From Ctenosaura bakeri (Eukaryota; Chordata; Lepidosauria; Squamata; Iguanidae), in assembly GCA_948474755.1 (NCBI GenBank), contig CAOLHI010001672.1, positions 62,001 through 126,000 of the forward strand: a DNA stretch of 64,000 bases. The letters run 5' to 3'. This document shows positions 11,761 to 25,400 of this stretch, piece after piece. The first letter of the stretch is position 1. Each line of letters begins with the position of its first letter. The position numbers and the translations under genes are program-made. The notes beneath the pieces are model-generated. The model saw only the letters and a list, made by a program, of their open reading frames with translations. It searched no databases and was not told the DNA's origin.

Positions 11761-12180
11761 GGAACTCGCCTTGACGGCAGTCAACACGAAGAAGCAAGAA
11801 CAACGCGGACGGTGGACGGAGTCTTCTTTGCCTCCAGAAAGTCTTCCACGGCTCCACAACGGTCTCAGGAAACTGAATTCTGAAGACTTTTCCTGGGATC
11901 CACAGGGATGACATTATCTAGGATGTACCCTTTTGGGTTGGTGAGAAATGCGGTTTTCAAAAATAACCCCGAAGCTGTTTCTTTCTTCCAAAGCTTCACA
12001 CAGGGATGGAGAGACGAGATTTGTCGCCTTCGGTTTGTTAGGGGTGTTAAGGCGGTAACAGAAACTGTTAACAGCCTCCCCTTCTGACCACAAACGTAAC
12101 GAACCAGCGTTCCCTCACACGGTTGATTAGCTTGATGCATCACCCCTTTCCTTCCTTATATTCTAATTTGCTCCGCCAGA
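11761..12180. other. Upstream flank of TRNAU1AP
   Basis: No gene or repeat is recognised. GC content rises toward the promoter. Open frames on both strands lack any family signature. Confidence 0.4.
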
Positions 12181-12790
12181 TACTTGACTGTAAGCGCCGC
12201 CCCTTCACAATCCCTGGCGCTGCGACCAGCCACGAACCAAAACTCCTGCTCGCACCGAGCACCCTGACGCGACCGCCGTTGCTCCTCCCCACGGACAGAG
12301 GCCGCTGTGGGACAAACAGGGCCTACGCTCAGAGCCCTCAGCCCAGCCGCTCTAGCAGAACCTGGCTGGGAAACTCGTGCCGCGGGAGGAAACGAGAACA
12401 GAGTGGGCCTCAGCGTGTGGTTGGGGGAGGGAGGCGGTCACCGTGAGGAAAAAGAAGCGGAGGCGGCGGGGTTGAGCGGGGAAGCTTCCCCGTCGCCCGC
12501 CCGCCCTCTCCCTCCGCCCAGGCGTCCCGGGGCGGCGGGAGCAGTATGGCCGCCAGCCTGTGGATGGGAGACGTGAGTAAGGGGGGAGGGGGCCCATGTG
12601 GGGTCGAGGTGCCAGTCCGAGCGGTTGAAGTTTGTCCGGGGCTGCGGGGAAGGGGCAGGGAGGGAGGAAGAGCGCGCGCACAGCATCCTGCCCTTCGTGC
12701 CCTGCGTGGCATCCGTCCCTCCGCTGCCCGCTTCCTCCTTTGTTGTCCGCCGTTCGCCTTCACTTGGAAGTTGCTTGCAAGCAGAGATAA
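12181..12790 (+). promoter_or_regulatory. TRNAU1AP: CpG-island promoter of TRNAU1AP
   Basis: The stretch is GC-rich and dense in CpG, in contrast to the AT-rich surroundings, and spans the first coding exon at 12546. No TATA box is evident, as expected for a housekeeping promoter. The transcription start cannot be placed by sequence alone. Confidence 0.7.
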
Positions 12791-15700
12791 ATGTCGTAGT
12801 GGTGGCTGTGTGGATTAGAGTTTACTTCGGCAGATGTTATGCCAAGTTAGCATGGATATATGCTGTGAGGTCTGATGAAGCAGGCTCTAGTCCCTCTAAG
12901 ATTTACACTGTAACAAATTTGTTGTGGTAGATGGGGACTAAGGTCCATCTCTGACAAGGCTCCAGATCCTAATCTTGAAAGGTGAGCAGGGTCGAGCCTT
13001 GAACGGGAGACCACGAAGGAATATTCGGTACTGTAGACAGTATTTAAAGGACAATGATAGCAAACAATGCGTTGCCCCCAAAAACCCCTATGAAATCCAT
13101 GGGTTTGTCATGAGTCGACAGGTGACTTGAAGGTGCAGAGTACCATTCTCTCTTCTTGCACTGGTTCTGCTGAGCAGGCTGTCTGGAAATTCTTACTACA
13201 GCTGCTGTTCTTTGCTACTTTTGTTCATATCAGCCTCTGGAATTTCAGGTAGTGCTATGAAATGATTAAAAAACCAGATATAACTGAGAAACAAGGACAA
13301 AAAAAGAGAGCAATAAACAGGGTAAAATCAATACCAACAAGCACAAATCACATCACAGCACCCAGTATAGAAAATAAAATGTCATCCGGAACCATCATTT
13401 GCTGTATCCAGATAAATCATTCTGAATGTTTCCATGAGTTGTGGGAGCTTGTTTCCACATATCCCTGTGATGATTACAATAGCTAATAAAAGGAAACCAA
13501 ATTTCTTAAAATTATCTGTGTCTTCTTTCAGTTCTTTAACTTTATATGCTTGTTTATCCAATACAGTAAGGTCTCAAATCTTACTAGTTGTTAATATTTA
13601 TACTAGTTGTATAATATTTATACTAGTTGTATATTAATATTTATACTAGTTGTATAAATACTAGTTGTTAATATTTATATTGTCAGTGGTTTTCTAGTCA
13701 CAAGCTATCAGTTACAGAGCCACTAGCAATAAAAACATTAAGATTTTTGTAGGATAAATTAGCATTTGGACCAGCAAAAGATGTTCAACAGTGCTGTTGG
13801 TTAGTGATAGTACATACTTCCTGGAAGATTTATTTTCAGAACATGGAAACTTGCTCATTATCTCACCATCTAAGAAAATAATTGCCTGATAAATTGCAGC
13901 CCCTCCAATATTCTGGAGAGTTATGGTGGAAAATTTGTGATATTTTCAATAGTGTTAATTTGTTGTTGTTGTGTGCCTTCAAGTAATTTCTGGTTTATGA
14001 CAACTCTAAGGTGGACTTGAGGGCCAGTGTGGTGTAGTAGTTTGAGCATTGGACTACAGTCTTGGAGTCCAGAATTCAATTCCTGCTTGGCCATGGAAAC
14101 CCACAGGATGATTTTGGGTGCATCACACACACTCAGCCCTAGAAAACCCCATGATAGGTTTCCCTTAGGGTTGCTGTAAGTCAGAAACAACTTAAAGGCA
14201 CATAGCAACAATAAGGTGAACTTCTCACAGGATTTTCTGGGGTTGAGTGTGTGTGACACACCCAAGATCACCCAGTGAGTTTCCATGGCCAAGCAGAAAT
14301 CAAACCCCGGTTTCTAGGGTTGTATCAAACACTCAAACCACTACGACATGCTGACTCTCTTTATTTCTATTACAGAAGCTTAAGGGGAGGGGGTGAAAAC
14401 AACTGGGTTGACTTTTTAAAAAAAAGAAACTATAGTTTTCACACTGGAATTAGCTGTGCTGGATGCAGCAGGTTAAAGGAGGATGTTATCCTTCTCTTTC
14501 CAGAAAATATCAACAGGACTTATACATGAAGGCAAAGAGACTCTTTAGTGCAGCTGTTGCTATATGTTAGAATATGCTTGACTAAAAATCACACAGATCC
14601 CTTTGTCTTCCATTTCTGTATTGTCTTTCTTTGTTGCTTAGGTAGTAGTGAGGCTTGTGATGCTGTGGGAGTGCCAAACCATGCCAGCTTTACTCCATCT
14701 TTCTGTCTTGCCCCATATTGTGGTTCCCTTCAAACATTTAGTTTTATATTTCTTACTGTACTGCTGCATGACCTCTCCCTTTACGTTTTCTTCTTCAGCT
14801 GGAACCATACATGGATGAGAACTTCATTTCAAGAGCCTTTGCTACAATGGGAGAGCTAGTTCTGAGTGTGAAAATCATTCGGAATAGATTGACAGGGTAT
14901 TTCCATCTACATTTTTTTTTTTACCACATACCTAGTTTGCACATAGATCTTTTTGTAGTAGTGGTGGTTGTGGGAGAGTTTATCTCTTTTTAAAATGTCA
15001 TCAGGACTGGAGCATGAAGTGTTTGTCTGATCAGATATCATCAACCACCACTTGTTGTCAGAGGAAGCTCCTTATACATGGGCAGAGCACTAGTCCATTT
15101 AGCCAATTATTTGTTTACACTGAGTGGCAGTAGCTCTCTGGGTTTTCACACATTGGTCTTCTCCAATCTTACTAGAGGTATGTCGGATTTAATCAGACAT
15201 TTTGATGGGAGGCATGTGCTGTGCTACTGAGCTTTAGGGTTAGTTCATTAAACCAAAAATGCTTCTATTTAGGCAACAAAAGTGGAGATTCCTTGCTCCT
15301 CAGTCTTGTAGTAGTTGAAATATAAACATTATACTTTAAATCTTGGATTGGGATCCAAACTCTCTTCTGATTTCATGAGTAGAAGTGTAGAAGATCTCCG
15401 ATTCAAGTGCCTTCATCTTCACATAGGATAGACTCTGTTAGTCAGGTTGGATGGGCCTTTATCTAAACCAAAAGTAGAAATCATCTGGCTTTTCAAATAT
15501 TGCTGAAATCCAAGCATTTTCACTGTGGGCTATGCTGGTTATGACTGCTGGAACTTATTGTTTAACAGCCTCTGGAAAGCTGCACAAGTCCTGGCCCAGT
15601 CTAAATCAGTGCTGTAGTCTTGGGGAAATGTGTGACTCTGCCACTATTATTGAAGTATAATTCTCCTCAACCCTCACAATTTGCAGTGGACTGTTAGGTG

Positions 15701-18700
15701 TTGCAATGGAGCAGTTCTGAAGGCAGGAGCACGAAAAGAATGCGTTTTGTTTTGCTTTGCAGTTCTTAAAAGGCAGACAAATCACATAAAAGACAATTAT
15801 TTAATGTTTGGTCTCTCAATTTACAGAACGGTTTTGACATGTCAGTTCAAAACATATGCTTCATGCAGTGCTTCTCTCCTTCCAGAATTCCAGCAGGCTA
15901 CTGCTTTGTAGAATTTGCTGATCTAGCAACTGCAGAAAAATGTTTACACAAAATCAATGGAAACCCCTTCCTGGTGCCACACCGGTAAGTAATTTACACT
16001 ACTGAGAGCCCAGGGATGAAATGAAAGGTACAGTCACACTGAACTCAGTGGGTCTTATCCCTAAGAATAAAATGTGTAGAACATGCTAGGCAGAAGTGGT
16101 ATGGGGTAAATGAGGACCCTTTTTTTTGTTAAAATGAAAGTAGCCAGAGCAGTAATCTGTGGGCTTGCATTTGAGTAAAAGGTATAAATGTTTTCTCTGT
16201 ACAGTTGATGAGCAGTCATTAATGCTATATCCCAGTGGTTCTTTGCCAAGGTTTGTGGTCCCTGGGGGGGTGCAATGTCCTCACAGTGGGTTCACAAAGG
16301 CTTGAAGAAATGTTATGAGCTTTTACAGTTAAAATAGAATAAATGAATAGAAGGAAGACAGACAGATGGAGAGTGTCATGCCCCTTTCCCAGGACCTAGA
16401 CAGGACCCTTCTTAACAGTCACACCCTAGAAACATGAAAGGAACAGTACTTACAGTAGCCAATGCAGGTAGAAAAGGGAAATTCCAGCTGGCTGGCAGTA
16501 TTTATATACGAAAGACTTGTTAATTAGGCTGCAGCTGGGTAGGAAGTTGAGCCTATATAACAAGAGGCTAGAATGGAAGAAAGCTGTTGGAACCAACTGA
16601 TTCCATCAGTGGTAACAGCTAGCTGATTCCTTGCTCATGGTCCTTTGTCTAGACTATGGATTTTGTCCTTGGAACACTCTTTCTGGACTCACAGTAAATT
16701 CAGACTTGGGTTCTCTAAACCTGCTAAGAACTCAGATTGACCAAGACAAACTTTGCCTGCTAGCTCCTGCTAACAACCTGATTATACAGCTGAGGCCTTG
16801 GTGGGCTGCCAGCACAGGACAGAGAGACACACAGACAGTCATACATTGATCTCAAAGAACAGAAATCTTTTGCTGGTGACAGATGTAATTTGTACAAATT
16901 TTCATTACAATATCTCAAACGGCATAATAGTTCTGAAATTGTTTGATAGCAAAAAAGTGTATTCAGCATGCAGTACTTCTGTACAGCATGTTAGTCTCTC
17001 TCTCCCTGCCCCCATTCCTTTCACATACTAGGGACATCCTTGCACCACTGTAGAAAATGTTAAAAAGGCACTAAATCCATCTCACCCACCCCACTTTGTT
17101 GCACATCCTTGGGGGGCAGGGTGTTTGTAGAAGCAGCAACAGCAAGTGACCCTTCACCTTCTTTCCCATTCACTCCTCCTGTCCCTCTCACTCTAACTGG
17201 CCAAGGCTTAACATCATTGTTGGGGGCCTGAGTGGGCAGGGGCAGCAGCGGGTGGATGCACCCAGCAAGCACAGAGTCATAGACAGGCTGCCCTTTATGC
17301 ATACAGATTGAGCAAGGCAAACAGTGAGCCAGTTAGCAAAAGGGAAAGAAAGCAGACAGGTGGGGGAGCAGGGAAGCAAGTAGCAGTGAGAAACTGCCTT
17401 GGTCGAGGACTGTGCACATAGTGGGCTTGAGGAGGCTGTTGATGGGAAAAGAGATGGAGAGGAGGAAGAGAGTGAAGAGGACACGCTGCTGCCAATAGTC
17501 TAGCCTTGCCATGGCTGCTACAAAAATCTCCTTTGGTGTCATTGTCTCTGTCTTCATTCTACTCCAGAAAAAGACAATGACACCAAAGGAGATTTCGGCA
17601 GCAGTGTTATCTTCCTAGGAGGCATATGGGCAGTAGACCAGCAGCAGAAGCAACAGAGGTGCAGTGGGGGGCAGCCTGGGAGCAAGGTGGAGATTTTTTG
17701 CAGCTGAAGAGTCAATAGCATGCATGTTTTTTGGGAGGCAGGGCTTAAAATATTAGTGTCTTTTCCACTTTCATGGGGAGCCTGCACCCTTAACCCTTAA
17801 GGAAAGGCCAACTGTACAACTAAGTGTGCTGGTTAGGATGAGGAAAGATGTAGTCTTAACTTTTATATACTACAGTTTTGACTGTGCTTCTTTTAAGTTT
17901 GTAAGCTGCTTTGAGTCCCTGCAGGGAGAAAAGCAGAGTAGAAATAAAGATGATGATGATCACCCCCACCACCACTCTGGAGAAAGGACTGCTGTAATTC
18001 AGTTCTCAGCTCATTTATAAATTTATGTACATTCAAAAGGGATCTCAGTTACATGGAATAATGTTCCAGTATAACAAACGCAGGAAAATAAAAATGTGAA
18101 ACAAGGAAAAATCACCACATCAGTCATAAGTTTCTATAAAAGCTGACCAAATATCCAAATATAAGTCCATTTGTAAATTTTGTCTGTATATCATTCTTTC
18201 AAATGTTCCAGGCATTGCTAGGTCTTCTGTCCATTGGATCACAGGTGAAGAAAAATTATTTTTCCAGTAAGTGAAGTATTAATCTTGTAGCAGCCAAAAG
18301 GGAGCAAAAAATCCACTTCCCTTGGCATTTGTTAATTTTCAGGAAACAAGGAAATAATTCAAATGAAGATATATGTTCTTGAATATCAAGGAACTTTCTA
18401 AAATCAAATTTACTCATGCGGTAACTTTGTCCCAACATGTCACTATACTGTGGTACAATTCCAAAATATATGTGTTAAGGAAGCATAAGCAGTGTTCCAT
18501 CTCCATTAATTTGCTTATTTAGAAAACTTGTTTTTGAATAGACATTGTGATGACCAATATGTCTAAAAGAGCCATTTCTGTTGTATAAAATGTAGTCTGA
18601 AATCTTGTAGCCAAACTAGTTATAGGTATTAAAACTGATGGCTATTGATTAGTTAGATATATATATACAAGTTGTTGGTTTGAAACTTGGTTGGTCTTAA

Positions 18701-21534
18701 TTAATGTCTCTAATATTAGGAGAATTTTGGATGCACTTAGAGCTGCAAGGTGCAATCTGGATTGTAACAAATGTTTCAGTTGTAGATACTGCCATGTAGC
18801 TGAGAGGTAGTTTAAACTGCTCCTGCAAAAACTTATCATCAATACCAAGTATCAAATTCCAGGTAACAATCTCATTATCGGCCTGGACGGTCCATAAAAA
18901 GGATTCCTTACCAGTTTTCTGATATGGATTCCCCCATGAAGTCAATTCAGCAGGAATGTATAGTCAGATTGATGGAACAATATTTGCCATACAGTACTAA
19001 CTGCTGAAATAGTTGGCAAAACACTACCCCATTTTTGATAAAATGAAAACCAAGAACTGTCCATTTCAAGAGAGCTGCTGAAAATGAAGACTCCAAGGCT
19101 GACCATGGTGGATTACCCTCACTTTAAATGAATATGTACAAAAAATAATCCAAGGTAATAGATATGCCTTATGGCATGTAAGAAAAACTGGAAGGTTGAA
19201 CCCCAACCCCTTTGAAGAAAGACTTTGCATCCTTTTCATTGAAATTTGAAGAGATCAGCCCACCAAAAGTCTCCTGAACAATGCATTTAGTTTTTGAAAA
19301 TACTTGTAAGGTATAGGTAGAGGAATTCCATGAACAACATAAAATTCTAAAGTTCACATTTTAGTTGTGTTTACCTTATCCCAGAGACTCATCTGTCAAC
19401 CCACCCATCTCTATAAATCTGGTGCAATATCTTTCATTCTCACGTTCATGTTCATTCTCATCTTCGTTTCTCAGCTGAGGCATGAATTGAGTGAGCGGCC
19501 CTTAGGTAACCTGCTCTTTCTACCAGCATCTGCTTTTGTATTTAAAATGGGAGTAATTAATCTTGACCTGTCCTTTCTGTGTGGACGTTACTGATTGAAA
19601 TAGTTCTATAAAGGGCCTCAGATGCTTAGAGGAAAGCACTGTATAAACCTGAAGCATTATAATTTACACAGTCCTAGAAAACTATTTTGCTGTATGATGT
19701 GACAACACAAAGGGCAAGCCACCAGCAATACATTGCGCCAAAGTGTCAGCATAGCTTTGTGGTTTCCAATTGTCTTCTGGATGTAGTTTGAAGTCCTGGC
19801 TTGGACCTTATACACACATACACATAACACACACTCTTTCTCCCTCTCTTTTATCTTTTTATTTTCCACAATCTAATTAACTCGCTGCTGCAGTGAAGCC
19901 TTGCTTAACAGATAGCACTCTGCTCATGCTCAGAGGAGCCAAATCCTGCCAACCCTGACATCTTTTACATATATTCATAGATAGATGACATCTGGCAGAA
20001 GTAATTATTCCCTATGGTGTCACACCACCCACATGACTCCTGCTTAAAGGGATTTGATTTTAGCAGCCCAGTGAATAAACATTGTCCTTTTCTTTTGTGC
20101 AGCTTTCCGTAGATTAGGCCCTAAGGCAGCCTTCCAGTGACCATGCTGCCTGGGTGTAGTAGAAGTTATGGTTTAATACATCTGGAGGGCACCAGTTTGA
20201 AGAAAATTCCTGTAAGATATAGTGAGAGGTAACCTTCTTAGTGATTTTTTTGGTTCTAAATATGCTCATACCAGTGTACAGTACATCTTCTGTATATGCA
20301 GGTGTTCCATTCCAAGAACCCCTGTGTAAAACAAAAAAAAAGTGAGTATCGCATCCCATTGTAGTCAATGGACACAATGTTCCCATGCCCCCATGGGTGC
20401 GTGTCTTTTATTGACTATAATGGGATTGATTCTTTAGGCAACTTTGCATTCATGTATGCAGAGGTTACACCAAAAGAAGGTGCACTGTATTTTGTGTTTT
20501 TCAGTCCTGCTATAAAAGAGGAAAGCTTGCCTAAACCCAGTGAAGTGAGGCCTGATTATGTGTTTGACCTGACTGTTCAGTCCTGAGTGTTTTCCTTGCA
20601 GAGCAGATTTATGTTCCTGAGGATATGTGTTACTATGGAATTGTACTGGAGTGGTAATCCTCTTTAGAGTTCTTGTTTCTTGTTTTCCAGATGAAGCGAT
20701 TTAAATTAAATTATGCCACATATGGAAAGCAGCCTGATAGCAGGTAAGCAAAATGCTATGAAAGTTATTAAAATTGTTGCCATTATACTGTTTGTTGTTA
20801 TGTGTAGGAAGAAAGAAAATACATATTTTCTATATTTGTTACTAAAAATTAATAAACGAATAAATTGCCTTCAGTTGTCAGGATGGCAAGTATATATATG
20901 CAGTGAGCATGCAAATAAAATTACAGTGAATATGTTATGTCTTTGATCTGATATGGGCCCACATTTCTTCCTGACCAGGCCAGCCTAGTTAACACTTAAT
21001 CTTCCCATTTGGCCAAAGTAGTCCTTTGAATCTTATCAGATCTTGTGTCATGCAGTACTTTTCAAGAAACAGGTCATAAATTTAGTTGTTAAGTTCCCAT
21101 GTGGAAAGTTGTCAAGCAACAATTCTGTTTTATATTAAAACTAAGCATTTTATGTGCTTTGTGTTGGGTTCTCTTTGAACCTTTCTGAATGACTGTGTCT
21201 GCAGGCCAAGACAAAATTGTAGATGTTTGTTTAGAATTGTGCTATAGTGCTTGCAGCTGACAGCTTTCTAGTGTAACAAAGTGAAGCAAAAGAAGGGCCA
21301 TAGGTCACTAACATAAGTATTTTACAGGGAAAAGGTCCCTTGTAGGTATGGGAAAGACTTTTATCTACCTGAAGAGCTGTGCCAGATAGTACCAAGCTAG
21401 ATGGACCAAAGCGATGACTCAGTAGAAAGGAGTTTCCTATGTTCAGGTTTAAATCACCTCTTTTATTCTGAGTAATGAGGATTAGAACTTTGCCATATAG
21501 ACACACACCACGCACCCATACACACACATATAAA

Positions 21535-21575
<41 letters not shown>

Positions 21576-22411
21576 CAACCATAGTTCAACAATTTAGAGC
21601 ATGTACTTTGTATGCAAAAGGTCTTGGGTTCAATCCCCTAGCATCCCAGGTAAGGCTAGGAAAGACTAATTTGTCAGAAACCTTGGAGAGCAGCTGCCAC
21701 TCTATGCACACAGCATTGTACTTAAGAGACAGTGAGCTCAGTGGACTAGGCGCATGATCTGAGTATAATGCAGTTTCTTTCATTCCTAATATATGCATAT
21801 ATTGGTTTGACATATCTAGAGAAGAAATTCTTCCAAGCTGAACAAATAATAATAATGATGCAGCAGTCTTGTTCCTGGGTTACCTAGGTCGCAGAGCATT
21901 ATCAATTTAGGTTTCTGTTTGGAAAGGAATCAGCAGTGTGAGAGCCATTTAGTCTAATGGCGTGGCATCTTAAGTCCTGTTGATGCTAAATGATGATGCT
22001 TGATGAAATGCATAGAAATGTAAAGGGTTGAGACATCCTGCTATTATTAGAATTGTTACTGTTTGGAAGCATTCAAGTGTAACTGAAGCTCACAGTAAGT
22101 GTTGAACTCTCCTGATAACAAGCGAGAAGCCCATAACAGTTAATTGTCACCTCACCCATGTTTCTGCTCATTATACAACCATTGATACCCCACTACGCAA
22201 CTTAGATTCATCTCTAACTTGCAAAATATTCCTTAGGGGAAAATATTTTATTTGGGAAGTATTTGTTTAAAAAAAAAAAGCTCATCCCCAGATTTTTTGC
22301 ATTATATGTTATACAAACTTCATGTGTGTCTTAAAAATACAAGTAGGGTTACCTCTACCTCTGATAGGTTTGCCTTAGGATCACCCTAAGTTGGAAACAA
22401 CTTGAAGGTAC

Positions 22412-22442
<31 letters not shown>

Positions 22443-25400
22443 CTGGATTTACAGTAATTGAAGTAACTCATTGAAATAATGAATCTTGATTCACACTTGC
22501 TGATACTAATGATTAATCTCACCTAATCACTGTTCTCAAATTCATTTCTTATTCTCCTCCAGCCCAGAATATTCATTGTTTGTTGGAGATCTTTCCCCTG
22601 ACGTGGATGATGGGATGATATACGAATTCTTTGTAAAAGTGTACCCTTCATGTAGGGGTGGCAAAGTGGTTGTGGACCAGACGGGTGTTTCCAAGTACGC
22701 TTTTTGCTCCTCACTTCTATATCTGGTACTGTATAAGGACAAGAAGAATAAGGCAACCTAAACACAAAAATGTTTCTATAGCAAGAAAAATATGATTCAG
22801 AAAGGTCTAAATGAGGGTGAGCAAAGTGCTGCCCTTCAGATGTTGTTGGATTCTACCTTGCAGCATTTCTCTTCACTGACTGTGCTGGCTGTGTGATCCA
22901 ACAACATGTGGAGGGCTGGACTTTGCCCACTGATTGCCTAAGTCTAGGAGTTTTCTAGAACAGTTAAAATCTAGTGCTGAGTCTTTTGTATCAAATGCAA
23001 GGTACTAATCCAGGGTTAGGGAAGATGATATGCTTGTCTTTAAAACAATTTTGTCTCTGTATCTAAGCAGAGTGCCTGCTAAGTGCTAAAGTTAACTGAT
23101 AACAAAACATTTATTCAGGTCCTCATGCTATTTCAGTCAGAGCCTTTGTGGATGATTGCATCCTATGTGTACTTTTTGGCTGGATCTGCAGCTTAATGAA
23201 GGGCATGAACATTTACAAATAAAACTATAATGTATGGATGTGGTGCTAACATCTGCAGATCTAGCAGAACACTGCCCTGAAAACCTTACAATTTCTGAAT
23301 TCAGCAGACCTCATTCCCTAACTTTTCAAATCTAAAAAGATTACAAAAAAAATGCAGAGGATGCTTGCTTTCCTCATTCCCCACTCCCTTGCTGCTGGTT
23401 TTTCTCACACACCAATGGATGCCTGTTTCACATTAAACCAGCCATGGCCCCACAGGTGCTGTTGGATATTGCAGCTCTCATGGTCTTTCTCCATTGTTTA
23501 TACTAACTAAGGCCGCTGGGAATTACAGTCCGGCAAGGTCTTTTCTACTACTGAGTATGGATCCTGAGGTACTTATGGGTGGCCCTCTTTTTTTTTCAGG
23601 ACTAATGTTTGCAGGTCCTTGATCTTAGTTTTTATAGAATCATAGAGTTGGAGGTGGCTTCCTAGGCCATCTGGTAGAACTCTGACCCTTTGCTTGTTGC
23701 AGGATCCCCAACAGCCTCTCCCTGAAGTCCTCAAGGAAGATAGAGCCCACCAGTTCCCTTAGTAATGACTGCACTGTCAGACTGATTTTTCAGTCAAGAC
23801 GTTTCTCCTAGTGTTCATTTGAAATTTACCCTCCTATGACACAAGCCCATCATACTTGTCTTCTGGGGTAACAGAGAAAAAAAACTTTGCCCTCTTCTGT
23901 AGTGAACTGTTCATAACATTAAGAAGGTTTAAAAAGTATTTTGAAGGTATTGTCTAGTCAGACTTGTTCAGAAAGGGGGAGTATACTCTTCTAGTTTTTA
24001 AAAGGAGATTTGCTCACCTTTTCCTTCTCTGTTTTTTTTCCTCTTTCTCTCCTTGTTGGATGCTTATCTTTTGACAGAGGCTATGGTTTTGTGAAATTCT
24101 CAGATGAATTGGAACAGAAAAGAGCACTGGTAGAATGTCAAGGGGCGGTTGGTCTTGGTGCTAAACCAATACGTTTGAGTGTTGCCATACCCAAAGCGTG
24201 AGTATTCTCACAAGTGCTGTAATGTGTTGGACCTCTCCCACAAGGCAGATGGGCTCTAGCATCCTTGTTAGCAATATGGCCAAACATTAACAGCTATCCA
24301 CTATAAAGAAGGAGACAACTTATATTTTGTGACCTTGTTTGTTACTTTTTGCATCAGTTGGCAGTTTAAGGTTGGGGAAAGATATGAAGACCAGGAATTG
24401 ACTGGGGGAGTGAATTTCCTTCTTGTCGCTAGCCTGCTTGCATAGTTCTTGTTGCTAATGGGGGATGTTTATTTATTTATTTTATATATTGCTCCTGCAA
24501 TATATAATGTAAAGAAGTCCATTTACCATGAGCCTTTCCCTAGGAGGATATGCACACCAGCCCAGGGGCCCCAAATAGCAAGAGATACAGACTGGATTGT
24601 TATCACTGGCTGGGTCTAGTATGGGTCGAATTTGTTGTGTACAGATCCAGTTCTGCCTTTGACTGTGAGGAAATGCTGGCTGCCATCAGCAAAATAGCTG
24701 AAATAATTCTCTGCTCTCTACTATCTGCTGTGTTATTTACCACAAGCAAAGCTATCTTAGAGCAGTAATGTATGTCAGTGTTTGGCAACAAAAGAAATCT
24801 TGGAGAGGCCTGGAACTACACCCAGTTATGGAACAGAGGAAGTGCTTGATTTAGTTATTCATGCTGGGCAGAATTACCACTTCTAAGGAGAAGCATGGGG
24901 AGACCTCCTGGAGCAGCTTTGTGTGTAGTGGAGGGCTGCAGAAGGACCAGGAGAGAAGACAAAATGCATCATGAGAGCATGGCTTAAATTTGTGTCCATA
25001 AATATCCTTGCACTTTTATAATTTTTGTTTTTTCTCATCATCTTCTTCCTAAAGTAACCGGCTGAAGACAGTTGAGTACAATCAGATGTACAACTATAAC
25101 TACAGCCAGTACTATCAACAGTATCAAAATTACTATGCCCATTGGGGATATGATCAAAACACAGGCAGCTACAGTTATAGCTATCCACAGTATGGCTACA
25201 CCCAAAGTACCATGCAGGTAAGAGCACAGCAAACTAAATTTACAAGTTTAACATTCTTTATGTCAAGAGATCCTTAACATCTTACTTAGAAACACTCAAA
25301 GGTGGTAGTAAATGTAATGAAACTGCATAGATATGTACAGTAGGTGCTTATAAATATGAAGGGAACAACTTGTACTGAAGTGGCCTGGCCAAATCTTTTA

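Noticed and set aside
17060..17787. Cluster of minus-strand open frames in TRNAU1AP intron 3
   Set aside because: No domain or family resemblance and no splice signals; likely chance frames in moderately GC-rich DNA.
22411..22443. CAA triplets considered as a CRISPR-like or coding repeat
   Set aside because: It is a simple-sequence SINE tail in a vertebrate intron.
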